Assembly: GCA_029248525.1 (NCBI GenBank)
Contig: JAQWJE010000049.1
Span: forward strand, 887,195 to 951,194
Direction of reading: 5' to 3'
Origin: Candidatus Binatia bacterium
GTDB lineage: Bacteria; Desulfobacterota; Binatia; UBA12015
Length of the DNA stretch: 64,000 nt
Of the stretch, positions 44,948-53,418 are shown in pieces; the first letter of the stretch is position 1, and every line of letters begins with the position of its first letter. The notes under the pieces were generated by a model, which was not told the origin of the DNA, did not search any database, and saw only the letters and a program-made list of their open reading frames with translations. The position numbers were made by a program, and so were the translations under genes.

Positions 44948-46108
44948 ATGGACGAAACCTCGAAGAATGCGTTGTTACAAGACGACTCGTGCGTCGCTCA
45001 GGGGGCTTCGGTGGGCGTGCATTTGATTGCGGGTTTGCCTACCGCGGGAGTCCGAAAGAGTTTCGAGCGAATGAGCGATGTCATGGCGTTTGTGCCGCTC
45101 AGCGGGATCGCTGGAGCATCCCTCGGCGAGGCGACGCAAGTGGGTGTCCTCCTTCCACCCTTTATCGAGCCAGCATCTCTCGTCGAGAGTTGGCTGCGGG
45201 GAGATATTCTCCGATCTCTTTTTAGTCGGCCCGCACACCTTGCGAGCGTCTCTACCTTTTTGGACATCGACGAGGTCATCGATCAAATCTCGTCGCCAGC
45301 GCCTCTCTCGGGATACGGCTGGGGGCAGGGCGAGTTCGACAGACGAAGCGTGGCCGATATTGTGGTGGGCCAGATCGAGTCAGCGACCCACCTGGTGCTG
45401 GTCGGATCGACACCGGTTTCCGAATCCCTTGCCCGCTGCCTTACGGTACTCAATCCGGGAGCCTCGGCGATCCCGATCCGTGAAGGATCACCCACTGATA
45501 TGAATTGGTTTGCGTGCCAGATCGAAGGTGACGATCGATCGAAAGGGCGAGTCGATCCGGAACACGGAAACGGCTCGATCCGATCTGCCATGAAGGAAAG
45601 AAGAACTACGGCAGTCGTACCACCGTGGCTCAAGGTGCTGCAGGGAGAGGCTGAACCGCAGGCAAAACCGCAGGCGGACCTGCTGGTCTACCGGCGTGCC
45701 CTCCCTTTTGATCCAGTTCGGCTGCAAGACTGGCTTTCGAGCCACCCCGAAGGGATTCTCCGGGCCAAGGGGCGCATTTGGTTTGCGAGTGAGCCGGAGC
45801 AGAGCTTCGGGTACTCGTGCGCCGGTTCTGTGCATCGAGTTTTCCAGGCAGGACCGTGGTGGGCGAGTTGTGCCGAGGGGGCGTGGCCCAGTGAAACCGC
45901 CGAGCGCGAGCGCCTCCTCAAGCTTTGGCATCCGCGTTTCGGCGATCGGAGGCAGGAGCTGGTTTTTGCAGGGGTCGATCTCGACAGGAAAGAGCTGTTC
46001 TCGGGGCTCGACACCTGCCTTCTCGACGAGGACGCGATCGACGATCTGTTGCGTGCATCGACGGACGGCTCAGACCTGCCGGCGTTGACCAGTTTGAGGA
46101 TTCAATAA
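44948..46108 (+). CDS. COG0523-type protein with degenerate GTPase motifs, CobW C-terminal domain
   Basis: 386 residues. The C-terminal third is a CobW_C domain: RRALPFDPVRLQDWLSSHP, ILRAKGRIWFASEPEQSF, AGPWWASCAEGAW, and FGDRRQELVFAGVDLDR followed by LDTCLLDED. The N-terminal part aligns in layout with COG0523 G3E GTPases (RSVADIVVGQIESATHLVLVG, LTVLNPGASAIPI), but the P-loop position (AGLPTAGVRKSF, residues 28-39) has lost the GxxGxGKT signature, the CxCC motif is absent, and the NKxD position reads VGST. COG0523 members are metallochaperones for zinc or cobalt. This protein may be a non-GTPase partner or metal-binding sensor. GAGGAA precedes the ATG by 11 bases. Confidence 0.8.
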   Translation: MDETSKNALLQDDSCVAQGASVGVHLIAGLPTAGVRKSFERMSDVMAFVPLSGIAGASLGEATQVGVLLPPFIEPASLVESWLRGDILRSLFSRPAHLASVSTFLDIDEVIDQISSPAPLSGYGWGQGEFDRRSVADIVVGQIESATHLVLVGSTPVSESLARCLTVLNPGASAIPIREGSPTDMNWFACQIEGDDRSKGRVDPEHGNGSIRSAMKERRTTAVVPPWLKVLQGEAEPQAKPQADLLVYRRALPFDPVRLQDWLSSHPEGILRAKGRIWFASEPEQSFGYSCAGSVHRVFQAGPWWASCAEGAWPSETAERERLLKLWHPRFGDRRQELVFAGVDLDRKELFSGLDTCLLDEDAIDDLLRASTDGSDLPALTSLRIQ

Positions 46109-46259
46109 TGCTTGGCTCTCGGCCGTCCACGCAGATATGCCGTCGGGCCAAGGTGCTATTCACCGCAGGAGTCTGACGGCCAGGCCGGCAGCCTTGTGAG
46201 CGACATCCGGGACAGTACGAAAGCCGTCGTCCCTCACCGTATTCAAAGGAGAAACCAAG

Positions 46260-47453
46260 ATGCTGTCAGACTTCACGATTACCCCGGGCCCTACCACTGC
46301 ATTCGGACCGGGCACCAGCCTGCAGGTGGCGCAGCATCTTCCGCCGGGCACGGAGCGAGTATTTGTGGTGGCGGATCCGGGCGTTGTCGCCGCCGGCCTT
46401 GTCGGGCCGATCGTGGACGCACTCGGGGCCGCCGGGCTGCAGCATCGCGTTTTCGACGGCGTGGACCCGAACCCGACCGACCGGAACGTCGACGCCGGGC
46501 TCGAGGAACTGCGTGCCTTCGGGGAGGCCGTCGTGCTCCTTGTGGGTGGTGGATCCGCGATGGATTGCGGAAAGTGCATCGCGATCGCGGCCCCCAACGA
46601 GGGGCGAGGGATCGAATATGCTCTCCACGTCGGTTTGGGGGAGGGCGATATGATCGATATGTCCACCTTGGGGTCTGCCCGACTTCCCGAGCAGTTGCCG
46701 TACCCGACGGTGGCGATTCCGACGACTTCGGGGACGGCGTCGGAAACAAACGGAGGCGGATTAGTCACCGACTCGGAGTCGCATCGGAAGCTGACGTTTA
46801 ACAACGATGCGGTCAAGCCGATGGCGGTGCTGCTTGACCCGACTCTGACCCTGGGGCTGCCCGTAACGGCGACTGCGGCGTGCGGGATGGATGTGTTGAC
46901 CCATGCAATCGAGGCCTTCACCTCGCAGGGGGCCAACGCGTATGCGGACTCATTTGCCCTGCGCGCCATCGAACTCGCTCGCATCTGGTTGCCGACGGCG
47001 GTTTCGCAGGGTGATGATCTCGAGGCGCGAGCAAACATGCTCTGGGCGTCGCATCTCGCGGGGCTCGCTTTTTCGTCGGGGCCGTTACTGGGACTCGTTC
47101 ACGCTACGGGGCACCCTGTTTCAGCACGTTTCAATGCGGCTCACGGGCAGACGCTCTCCACGATGTTGCCACACGTCATGGAGTTCAATCGCGAGGTATC
47201 TGCAGCGCGCTACGGGCGGATCGGAGAGGCGCTCGGGGTAGCGGCGGATACGGATGCGGCGATTGCCGCCGTTCGCGAACTCTCGAAGCAAGTCGGAACC
47301 GACAAGACGTTGCGCGACCTCGGGTGCACCGAGAGCGATCTTGACGACCTGACCCAAGATGCGTTGAGCGATCTGATCATCTTGACCACTCCTCGTTACC
47401 CGACCCGAGACGAGGTGCGGGTGCTTTACGAGGCGGCATTGGATACCAGATAG
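46260..47453 (+). CDS. Iron-containing alcohol dehydrogenase
   Basis: 397 residues, the usual length of group III alcohol dehydrogenases. NAD(P) binding: VLLVGGGSAMDCGKCIAI. Metal ligands: an Asp and His in DVLTHAIEAF and two His in HATGHPVSARFNAAHGQ. PTTSGTASE is the family signature. AAAGGAG gives a strong ribosome binding site. It oxidises alcohols (or reduces aldehydes) in the cytoplasm. It follows the COG0523-type gene on the same strand with a 150-base gap and may be separately expressed. Substrate is unknown. Confidence 0.9.
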   Translation: MLSDFTITPGPTTAFGPGTSLQVAQHLPPGTERVFVVADPGVVAAGLVGPIVDALGAAGLQHRVFDGVDPNPTDRNVDAGLEELRAFGEAVVLLVGGGSAMDCGKCIAIAAPNEGRGIEYALHVGLGEGDMIDMSTLGSARLPEQLPYPTVAIPTTSGTASETNGGGLVTDSESHRKLTFNNDAVKPMAVLLDPTLTLGLPVTATAACGMDVLTHAIEAFTSQGANAYADSFALRAIELARIWLPTAVSQGDDLEARANMLWASHLAGLAFSSGPLLGLVHATGHPVSARFNAAHGQTLSTMLPHVMEFNREVSAARYGRIGEALGVAADTDAAIAAVRELSKQVGTDKTLRDLGCTESDLDDLTQDALSDLIILTTPRYPTRDEVRVLYEAALDTR

Positions 47454-47570
47454 CGCCAAGTCTTGCGTCACGGGAACCTCGTCGTCTTCGATTGCGGGTC
47501 CCGCGTCAATCAATTCATGGGATGCCTCGGGTACTTTTGCGCTGAACGCAGAACACTATGCCGTTCCGAT

Positions 47571-47620
47571 ACGGGCGGGGGGGCACTCCCGGTGGCGCGC
47601 CCGGGCTTGACGAACAGGGG
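47571..47620 (+). repeat. Partial interspersed repeat, copy F
   Basis: The sequence shares CGGTGGC, CCGGGCTTGACGAA and adjacent bases with the right part of the repeat at 56672-56766. It is truncated and weakly supported. It lies between the alcohol dehydrogenase and the TonB receptor genes. Confidence 0.35.
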
Positions 47621-47674
47621 TTCTGTAATCCAACAAGAGTCTTTGTGTTTTAACTCTTCGAGGGAAGCCTTCTA

Positions 47675-49933
47675 GTGTACTGCTCTACCCAGCGGTTTAT
47701 GGGTCTCGTGGCATGCATGCTCCTGGCGGGCGTGCCCGCAGAGGCTCATGGGCCAGAAAAACTTGATGAGCCCCCGATTTCCGTCGAGGGGATTGAGGAA
47801 ATTATCGTCACCGCTTCGCGGCAGCCGGTCACCGCAGCCTCGTCAAAAGAGATCAATATGCGTGACTTCCTGTTGCGGCCACACTCGACGACGCAGGAGA
47901 TCATGAACAACGTTCCCGGGTTGTTGGTCGTTCAGCATCAGGGAGGAGGCAAGGCGTTTCAGTACTTCATCCGGGGCTTCGACGTGGACCACGGGACCGA
48001 CTTTCTGCTGGTGACCGATGGCATGCCGGTCAATCTGGTCTCTCAGGCCCATGGGCAGGGCTGGGCCGACTCGAATTACGTCATCCCCGAGACTCTGGAG
48101 GGCATCCGGCTCTTCAAGGGGCCCTATTTCGCGGAGTTCGGGGACTTCGCTGTCGCTGGTGCGCTGGCCTTCAAGACGAAGGACGAGTTCGAACAGAACT
48201 TCATCCTCGCCCAAGGCGGTTCCTTCGGTACTGCTCGCGGCGTATTTGGCGCCTCTACCGATCTCGGTTGGGGAAAGTTGCTGATGTCCGGCGAGGGCTA
48301 TTACACCAGCGCCTGGTTCGATGATCCGCAGAACTTCTGGCGTGCAAATGGCCTTGTGAAGCTGACCCTCGAGCCCGGACCTGATCACCGGCTCACGATC
48401 TCCGGGCAGATGTACGCTGCTGATTGGGACGCGTCGGGCCAGATCCCTCAACGTGCTGTCGAATCGGGCGAGGTTGGACGCTTTGGCTCGTTGGACCCCA
48501 CAGAGGGCGGGCGCACAAGCCGCGAAATCTTGAACGTACAATACACCTGGGAGCCAACCGAGGCCGATCGCCTCAACGCGCAGGTCTGGGGGCAGCACTA
48601 CACCATGGACCTGTGGTCGAATTTCACATTCTTCCGCGACGCAGGCCTGCGCTTTACCGCTCCGGCAGCAGGAGATATCGTCGATACCTGCGCTGGCTGG
48701 GCCCCGGACAACCCGGTGTGCACTCCGATCGATCCGTCGGCGAATTACATCACGGGCGACGGGATCTACCAGCGGGATGAACGCTTCCTTTACGGTAGTC
48801 AGGTGACCTACTCGCACGACGACGAGGTCGGCACGATTCCCTATGTCGGCCAGGTTGGCGTTTATACCCGTGGAGATTTTCCCAATCTCACTCTGGACCG
48901 CCAGGTACGCCGCCAGAGCTTCTTTACCGTCAACAAGGTCAAGGTCGAGGAGTATTCCTTCGGCGGCTTTGCCAAGGCGGAGTTCTTTCCGGCCTGGTGG
49001 CTTCGAGCGGAGCTCGGCCTGCGCGGGGACTTTTTCGTCTTCGACGTCCAGAACCGACTGAGGGCGCAGCCTGCTGACCGGAACTTCGAGCCGGTGCCCA
49101 TCGAGGGGCATCAGACCGACGGCATCGTCAGCCCCAAGGTGAACGTCGTCATCACGCCCTTCGAGGAGGAGCATACCGAGCTGTACTTCAATTTCGGGAC
49201 GGGTTTTCACTCCAATGATGCGCGGGCTGTGGTGCGCACGGGTCGCGACGGTCTGGTGCGGGCGACCGGCGGCGAGACCGGGTTTCGCGGGACCTGGCTG
49301 CCGGGGCTCGAGGTCTCGTCGGCCTTGTGGATCATGGACCTGGACGAGGAGTTGGTTTTCTCGGGGGATGGTGGCGACGTGGATGCAGATATCGATCTCG
49401 CCACCGGGAACTTCGTCCCGGCAGGTGCGTCGCGGCGGTGGGGAGTCGATTTTTACAGCCGATACGAACTTACCGACTGGGCCTATCTGGATTACGATCT
49501 CGCGTGGGCGTCGCCTCGTTTGAAAGACGGCAGCGCCATTCCGCTTGCTCCGAAGCTCTACATGAACGGCGGCCTCTCGTTCGACTACGAGGGATTGGGT
49601 GCGACCTTCCGCGTCCGCAGCCTCGGAGATCGCCCGGCCACTGAAGACTCCAGTATCATCGCCCCCGGCTGGACCCTGTTCGACATTCTTCTTCGGTATC
49701 GATGGGAGAATGTCGAACTGTCACTTGCTCTGCTGAACGTGACCAACGAGAGCTGGAACGAGTCCCAGTTCGCCGAGGCGACCTGCCTGGAAAGCGAGGA
49801 GTTGTCCGGACAGCCGTGCCCCGAGGTGGGGAGCCTGCCGCGACAGATGGCTGCGGCGGATGGCGTCGACGATCTTACCTTCTCTGCCGGGATGCCCTTC
49901 GCGGTCCGAGCCGGCATTCAGGTTTTCTTCTGA
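47675..49933 (+). CDS. TonB-dependent outer-membrane receptor (second)
   Basis: 752 residues, starting at GTG with AGGGA about ten bases upstream. A signal peptide (FMGLVACMLLAGVPAEA) leads into the plug: EEIIVTASRQPVTAASS, then QEIMNNVPGLLVVQHQGG, RGFDVDHGTDFLLVTDGMPVN and IRLFKGPYFAEFGDFAVAGAL. The barrel ends ...AGIQVFF with a terminal Phe. It lacks hallmark siderophore motifs I can name, so the ligand is unknown. It is not near the other receptor. Its neighbours are not clearly related to transport. An in-frame ATG at 47699 is a second possible start. Confidence 0.9.
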   Translation: MYCSTQRFMGLVACMLLAGVPAEAHGPEKLDEPPISVEGIEEIIVTASRQPVTAASSKEINMRDFLLRPHSTTQEIMNNVPGLLVVQHQGGGKAFQYFIRGFDVDHGTDFLLVTDGMPVNLVSQAHGQGWADSNYVIPETLEGIRLFKGPYFAEFGDFAVAGALAFKTKDEFEQNFILAQGGSFGTARGVFGASTDLGWGKLLMSGEGYYTSAWFDDPQNFWRANGLVKLTLEPGPDHRLTISGQMYAADWDASGQIPQRAVESGEVGRFGSLDPTEGGRTSREILNVQYTWEPTEADRLNAQVWGQHYTMDLWSNFTFFRDAGLRFTAPAAGDIVDTCAGWAPDNPVCTPIDPSANYITGDGIYQRDERFLYGSQVTYSHDDEVGTIPYVGQVGVYTRGDFPNLTLDRQVRRQSFFTVNKVKVEEYSFGGFAKAEFFPAWWLRAELGLRGDFFVFDVQNRLRAQPADRNFEPVPIEGHQTDGIVSPKVNVVITPFEEEHTELYFNFGTGFHSNDARAVVRTGRDGLVRATGGETGFRGTWLPGLEVSSALWIMDLDEELVFSGDGGDVDADIDLATGNFVPAGASRRWGVDFYSRYELTDWAYLDYDLAWASPRLKDGSAIPLAPKLYMNGGLSFDYEGLGATFRVRSLGDRPATEDSSIIAPGWTLFDILLRYRWENVELSLALLNVTNESWNESQFAEATCLESEELSGQPCPEVGSLPRQMAAADGVDDLTFSAGMPFAVRAGIQVFF

Positions 49934-49963
49934 CGCCCGGGGGCCTCGCTTGAGACCTTGCCT

Positions 49964-50092
49964 GCCTGCCTGCTGGCTTGCGCTGATCCGCGTCAGCGTG
50001 GCGTTCGTGAGGGTCGCAACGCCCGAGGTCTGGACGAAGAGATACGTCACTCTGTTGTTGTCCGAGTCGCCACGGTAAGCCACAAAGAGCGT
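49964..50092 (-). pseudogene. Fragment of the 50290 lipoprotein family
   Basis: The minus strand reads GDSDNNRVTYLFVQTSGVATL and NATLTRIS, which parallels the intact neighbour's GDSDNDGAELLFVQTSGGAVL and SELLLVNT just after its lipobox. The remainder of the gene is missing. I read it as a truncated duplicate. Confidence 0.55.
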
Positions 50093-50127
50093 GCCGCGGG
50101 GGCTGGGTAGATGTCTGTTAAACGCAC

Positions 50128-50173
50128 AAACGCCGCGCCAGCCCGCTCGGTGCGCAGGTGGACGCGGCGTTTG
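50128..50173. repeat. Inverted repeat near the receptor 3' side
   Basis: AAACGCCGCG and CGCGGCGTTT form a 10-bp inverted pair about 45 bases apart end to end. ACGCGGCGTTTGGAGAC at its right end recurs at about 60747. Function is unknown. Confidence 0.35.
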
Positions 50174-50289
50174 GAGACACCGTATTTGTGTTCGTCGTCG
50201 GATTCCAAACTGTCCTCTGGTGCGGAACAGTCAAGGCACCTCCAGTGGGCGAGGCGTCGATCATCCTGATTTCACCAAATTCAAAACGC

Positions 50290-50823
50290 CTATCCTTCAA
50301 CCTTCCCATCTGCGCCGATTGTCACGCTCGTAGAGCCAATGAAAAGGTGGGCTGGGCCATCGCACTCAAAATCACTGAATGGTTCCACGACGTTCGGCCC
50401 GATGAACGTAACGTCATATCTCACGAAACATTGCGGCGCCTCACAGTACGGAGGAACCAGGGATGCATCTTGCAGTTCGACGGTATAGTTCACCACTTCC
50501 CCATCAACAGTGCAGGTGAAGTCAGAGTTCGGTGGGTCGTCGGCAAATGGGCCGCGGGTGGTACTCGGACCAATGAAGTTTTCCGAGTCCAAATCCCAGA
50601 GAGCCACAAACTCTTCGGTCGAGACCTGTCCCGCCTCGCGGTAGGGGCGGTCTGTGAACCAGCTCGTCTCCGGGTTGGTGTTCACGAGGAGCAGCTCGGA
50701 ATCGCTGAGGACCGCACCTCCTGACGTCTGGACAAAGAGCAGTTCGGCTCCGTCGTTGTCCGAGTCACCGCACGCAGCGGCAAGAAACATGACGGTGGCG
50801 AGTAGATAGATTGGTATTTTCAT
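50290..50823 (-). CDS. Small lipoprotein of unknown function
   Basis: About 177 residues: signal peptide MKIPIYLLATVMFLAAAC with lipobox ending in Cys, then a short GDSDNDGAELLFVQ leader and a beta-rich, Cys-paired body (DFTCTVDGEVVNYTVEL, PPYCEAPQCFVRYDVTFIG, DFECDGPAHLFIGS). I do not recognise the family. No convincing Shine-Dalgarno precedes the ATG. Two fragments of paralogues lie at 49964-50092 and 54440-54745, so the gene belongs to a small local family that is decaying around this intact copy. Confidence 0.7.
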   Translation of the reverse strand: MKIPIYLLATVMFLAAACGDSDNDGAELLFVQTSGGAVLSDSELLLVNTNPETSWFTDRPYREAGQVSTEEFVALWDLDSENFIGPSTTRGPFADDPPNSDFTCTVDGEVVNYTVELQDASLVPPYCEAPQCFVRYDVTFIGPNVVEPFSDFECDGPAHLFIGSTSVTIGADGKVEG

Positions 50824-51223
50824 TCGCGGAGGTTTCCCCAGCTTCGGAGCTGACTGTAAACGCAATAACGCCACGTCTGTCGAAGTTAGCCTCCGGTTTC
50901 GACAGCCAAGCCAGCTCCGCGAATGTCCGGGATCGGCGGCCATGTGCCGAAGATCATTCTAAAACCAAAACCGAAGGATCCCGGCCAGAGGATTTTCTCG
51001 TCGAGGAGGATTCTCTCACGCGCAAACCACCCCCAGACATACTCATTGGGTTCCTGACGGCGGGCTGAATCATACGCCTTGCGAGGCGTCGGGTTTCTGG
51101 CGCGCTCGCGGCGATATCTGCGTGCATCGATCAGCGAGATTTTCCGGCCGTAATCGCGAATTCAGCGTTGGTAATTGGGTGCGATGTTTTTGCGGGTCGG
51201 CGGTGGCGCGTTAGGAGCGCCTC
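50824..51223. other. Intergenic, 400 bases, no gene seen
   Basis: I see no gene. It separates the divergent lipoprotein and SDR genes, so promoters for both must lie here, but I cannot identify -35/-10 elements with confidence. AGGAG near 51211 is the SDR ribosome binding site. Confidence 0.5.
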
Positions 51224-52030
51224 ATGAATAAATCTTACGAAGGTCTTCACGCGGTTGTCACCGGCGCTGCCTCAGGCATCGGTGCTGCCGCAATAACTAG
51301 TCTAGCCGAGCAAGGTGCTCGTATTACCGCGCTCGATGTACAACCCATCTCTGTCGAGGGGGTCCGGTCGATTGAGGTCGACCTTGGCAATCCTTCTGCG
51401 ATCGACAAGGCGGTAGCAAGCATTGACGAGCCCGTTGATGCGCTATTCAACATTGCAGGCGTGCCGCAGACCCGTCCGGCAGTCGACGTGATGCGAGTGA
51501 ATGTTCTCGGTTTACGTCACCTCACGGAGTCGCTTCTGTCGTCGATGCCGGCAGGGTCGGCGATTGCCAACGTGGCCTCCATCGCCGGCAACGAGTGGCC
51601 GCAACATCTGGGTCAGATCAAGGAGCTTCTCGATCTGAGTGATTTCGCCGAGGCGCTCGCGTGGTGCGAGGCTCATCCCGACGATCTCGGGGACGGTTAC
51701 TTCTTTTCCAAGGAGTGCGTCGTTGTCTACACGTTCCGACTCTCCAAGCGAGCGATCGCGAAGGGCGTCCGCGTGAACAGCGTCAGCCCTGGACCTGTGG
51801 AATCTGCGATGATGCCCGATTTTCGGGCGACGATTGGCTCGCAGACGCTTGAGTGGACCACCCAGCAAGCTATCGGTCGCATGGCCCAGCCCAAGGAGAT
51901 GGTCCCCCCGCTGTTGTTCCTTAACCATCCCGATTCAACGTATGTGAATGGCCTCAATCTGGTAGCTGATGGCGGATTTACGGCCGCATTCAGCCTTGGC
52001 GAAGTCGATTTCACGGCACTGGCGGGGTAA
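51224..52030 (+). CDS. Short-chain dehydrogenase/reductase
   Basis: 268 residues of the classical SDR fold. TGAASGIGAAA near the N-terminus binds NAD(P); ITALDVQP follows; ANVASIAG contains the catalytic Ser and YFFSKE the YxxxK pair; VSPGPVESAM is the substrate-loop signature. The insert WPQHLGQIKELLDLSDFAEALAW between Ser and Tyr is like those of 3-alpha-hydroxysteroid dehydrogenase/carbonyl reductases, so a steroid or related ketone is possible. AGGAG precedes the ATG. Two hairpin terminators follow. Confidence 0.9.
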   Translation: MNKSYEGLHAVVTGAASGIGAAAITSLAEQGARITALDVQPISVEGVRSIEVDLGNPSAIDKAVASIDEPVDALFNIAGVPQTRPAVDVMRVNVLGLRHLTESLLSSMPAGSAIANVASIAGNEWPQHLGQIKELLDLSDFAEALAWCEAHPDDLGDGYFFSKECVVVYTFRLSKRAIAKGVRVNSVSPGPVESAMMPDFRATIGSQTLEWTTQQAIGRMAQPKEMVPPLLFLNHPDSTYVNGLNLVADGGFTAAFSLGEVDFTALAG

Positions 52031-52059
52031 CGAACACGCCCCCCCTGCGTCCTAGTTGC

Positions 52060-52087
52060 AAGGCGGAACTGCGTCCGCCTTCTTTTT
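52060..52087 (+). terminator. Rho-independent terminator 1 after the SDR gene
   Basis: Perfect 8-bp stem AAGGCGGA/TCCGCCTT (52060-52067 and 52074-52081) with a six-base loop, then CTTTTT. Confidence 0.7.
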
Positions 52088-52121
52088 GCAATTAAATTGC
52101 AGATGCGCCCCTGATGCGTTA
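52087..52121. promoter_or_regulatory. Palindromic element, copy 2 (TGCAATTAAATTGCA)
   Basis: The same 15-bp palindrome type as at 44798, followed 11 bases on by GATGCGTTA. It overlaps the second terminator stem, unlike copy 1, so it may be part of an interspersed structured element rather than an operator. No promoter is visible downstream. Confidence 0.4.
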
Positions 52122-52141
52122 GCGTCAGGGGCGCATTTTTT
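52103..52141 (+). terminator. Rho-independent terminator 2 after the SDR gene
   Basis: Perfect 12-bp stem ATGCGCCCCTGA/TCAGGGGCGCAT (52103-52114 and 52125-52136) with a 10-base loop and a run of T to 52141. With terminator 1 it forms a tandem pair that isolates the convergent SGG-repeat gene. Confidence 0.8.
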
Positions 52142-52208
52142 CGTGAACGACAAACGCTGGGCGGGCCAGCAGCGCCTCGCTACCAATCCCTTGGCCCAGG
52201 GGCGCCAA

Positions 52209-53234
52209 TCAGGGCAGATGCGAGCCTTCGACGTCCGCGGTATTGGCATCGCCTCCACTGACCGTCGCCTCGGTGGCACTGGCTGTATTGCCCGCGCCGC
52301 CACTGACCACGCTGTAAGTTGCCGTGGCGTCGTTGAACCGACCACCGCTGATATGGGACGCGATACCGGATGCCTCATTCCCCTGGCCACCGCTGACCGC
52401 GGCGAGGCGGGCTGTAGCCCGGTTCTGCGACCCGCCGCTGACTGAAGTTTCGTTCTCGCTCGCCGTATTATTGCGGCCTGCGCTGACGACCGCGTAATTG
52501 CCGCTCGCCCGATTGTTATGTCCCCCCGAGACCGCGGCATAAACTCCTTGGGCGACGTTGATGTTGCCGCCTCCGACCGAGGCATGCTGGCCGATGCTTT
52601 GGTTCTGTCGGCCGCCACTGACGGTTGCGTGCGCGGCGCCCGCCAAGTTGCTCTGCCCGCCGGTCACTGCGCTGTATTGCTCGCTCGCGGTATTCTCCGA
52701 ACCTCCGGTGACCGAGGCGTAGCCGGCGGTCGCCGCGTTCTTGTATCCAGCCACCAACCCGCCTGCCTGACTATAGGTGTGATACGGCCCCAGCACCAGA
52801 TTATGAGAGCCCGTCTTGTCGTTGCTGTCGTTTTCGTCGTAGCCGATGATCAGGTTGCCGAGGCCATTGACGTCAGGCGTCGCCGACACGCCAGTCCCCC
52901 AACTGGCGCCCGCGCCGCTCCGGATCTGGACGTTGGCCCCCGTAAAGCGCACGACATGGTTGGTTGTATCGACTTCGAGGTATTGCTCGAGATCCTCTCG
53001 CGCTGCGGTATTGGCCGTCGCGGCGGCCAGCGCCTCGGTGGTCCCGATAGATATCTCGATGGGCGTGCCATTTTTCTTCGTCTTGCAAACGGACCGCAGC
53101 TTGATTGGCGAGCCTTCTTTCAGCTCTCCCGTTTTCTTGTCCAGGACCGCACAGAGTTCCAGTGCATTTGCTGACGGACTCCAGGCGGTGAGAACTCCGA
53201 CCGAGAACAACGACACCCATAACTTCATCATCAA
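52209..53234 (-). CDS. Secreted SGG-repeat protein (hep_Hag/YadA-head-like), no anchor
   Basis: 341 residues. A signal peptide (KLWVSLFSVGVLTAWSPSANA) is followed by a helical/Cys-containing region (CAVLDKKTGELKEG) and a stretch of GxxNLVLGPYHTYSQAGGLVAGY, then about nine copies of an SGG-N-A-T unit such as SGGRQNQSIGQHASV and SGGHNNRASGNYAVV. Such repeats build the head of trimeric autotransporters, but no coiled-coil stalk or YadA membrane-anchor follows: the chain ends GSHLP. It is probably secreted or loosely surface-bound. The fragment at 22975-23335 has the same repeats and the same end. Function is unknown. Confidence 0.8.
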   Translation of the reverse strand: MMMKLWVSLFSVGVLTAWSPSANALELCAVLDKKTGELKEGSPIKLRSVCKTKKNGTPIEISIGTTEALAAATANTAAREDLEQYLEVDTTNHVVRFTGANVQIRSGAGASWGTGVSATPDVNGLGNLIIGYDENDSNDKTGSHNLVLGPYHTYSQAGGLVAGYKNAATAGYASVTGGSENTASEQYSAVTGGQSNLAGAAHATVSGGRQNQSIGQHASVGGGNINVAQGVYAAVSGGHNNRASGNYAVVSAGRNNTASENETSVSGGSQNRATARLAAVSGGQGNEASGIASHISGGRFNDATATYSVVSGGAGNTASATEATVSGGDANTADVEGSHLP

Positions 53235-53418
53235 CCTCCCGGCAGCGAGGTTGCAGGTCCTCGTATGCGCTTTTTTAATTCCGAACGATAGCTGGCGCCA
53301 GCAGCGAAAGGGGAGACTATTGCGTGTGCCTGATGCTGCAGCATTCCATAGCCAATCTTGGGGCCAAGGCCTTCTTCCTGTCCGCTGTGGTCCGCCTTCG
53401 GCCTATCGCCCGCAAGGT

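Noticed and set aside
47843..49210. A 455-codon open frame on the minus strand
   Set aside because: It is antisense to the well-supported TonB receptor, lacks family resemblance and ribosome binding site, and is a high-G+C shadow.
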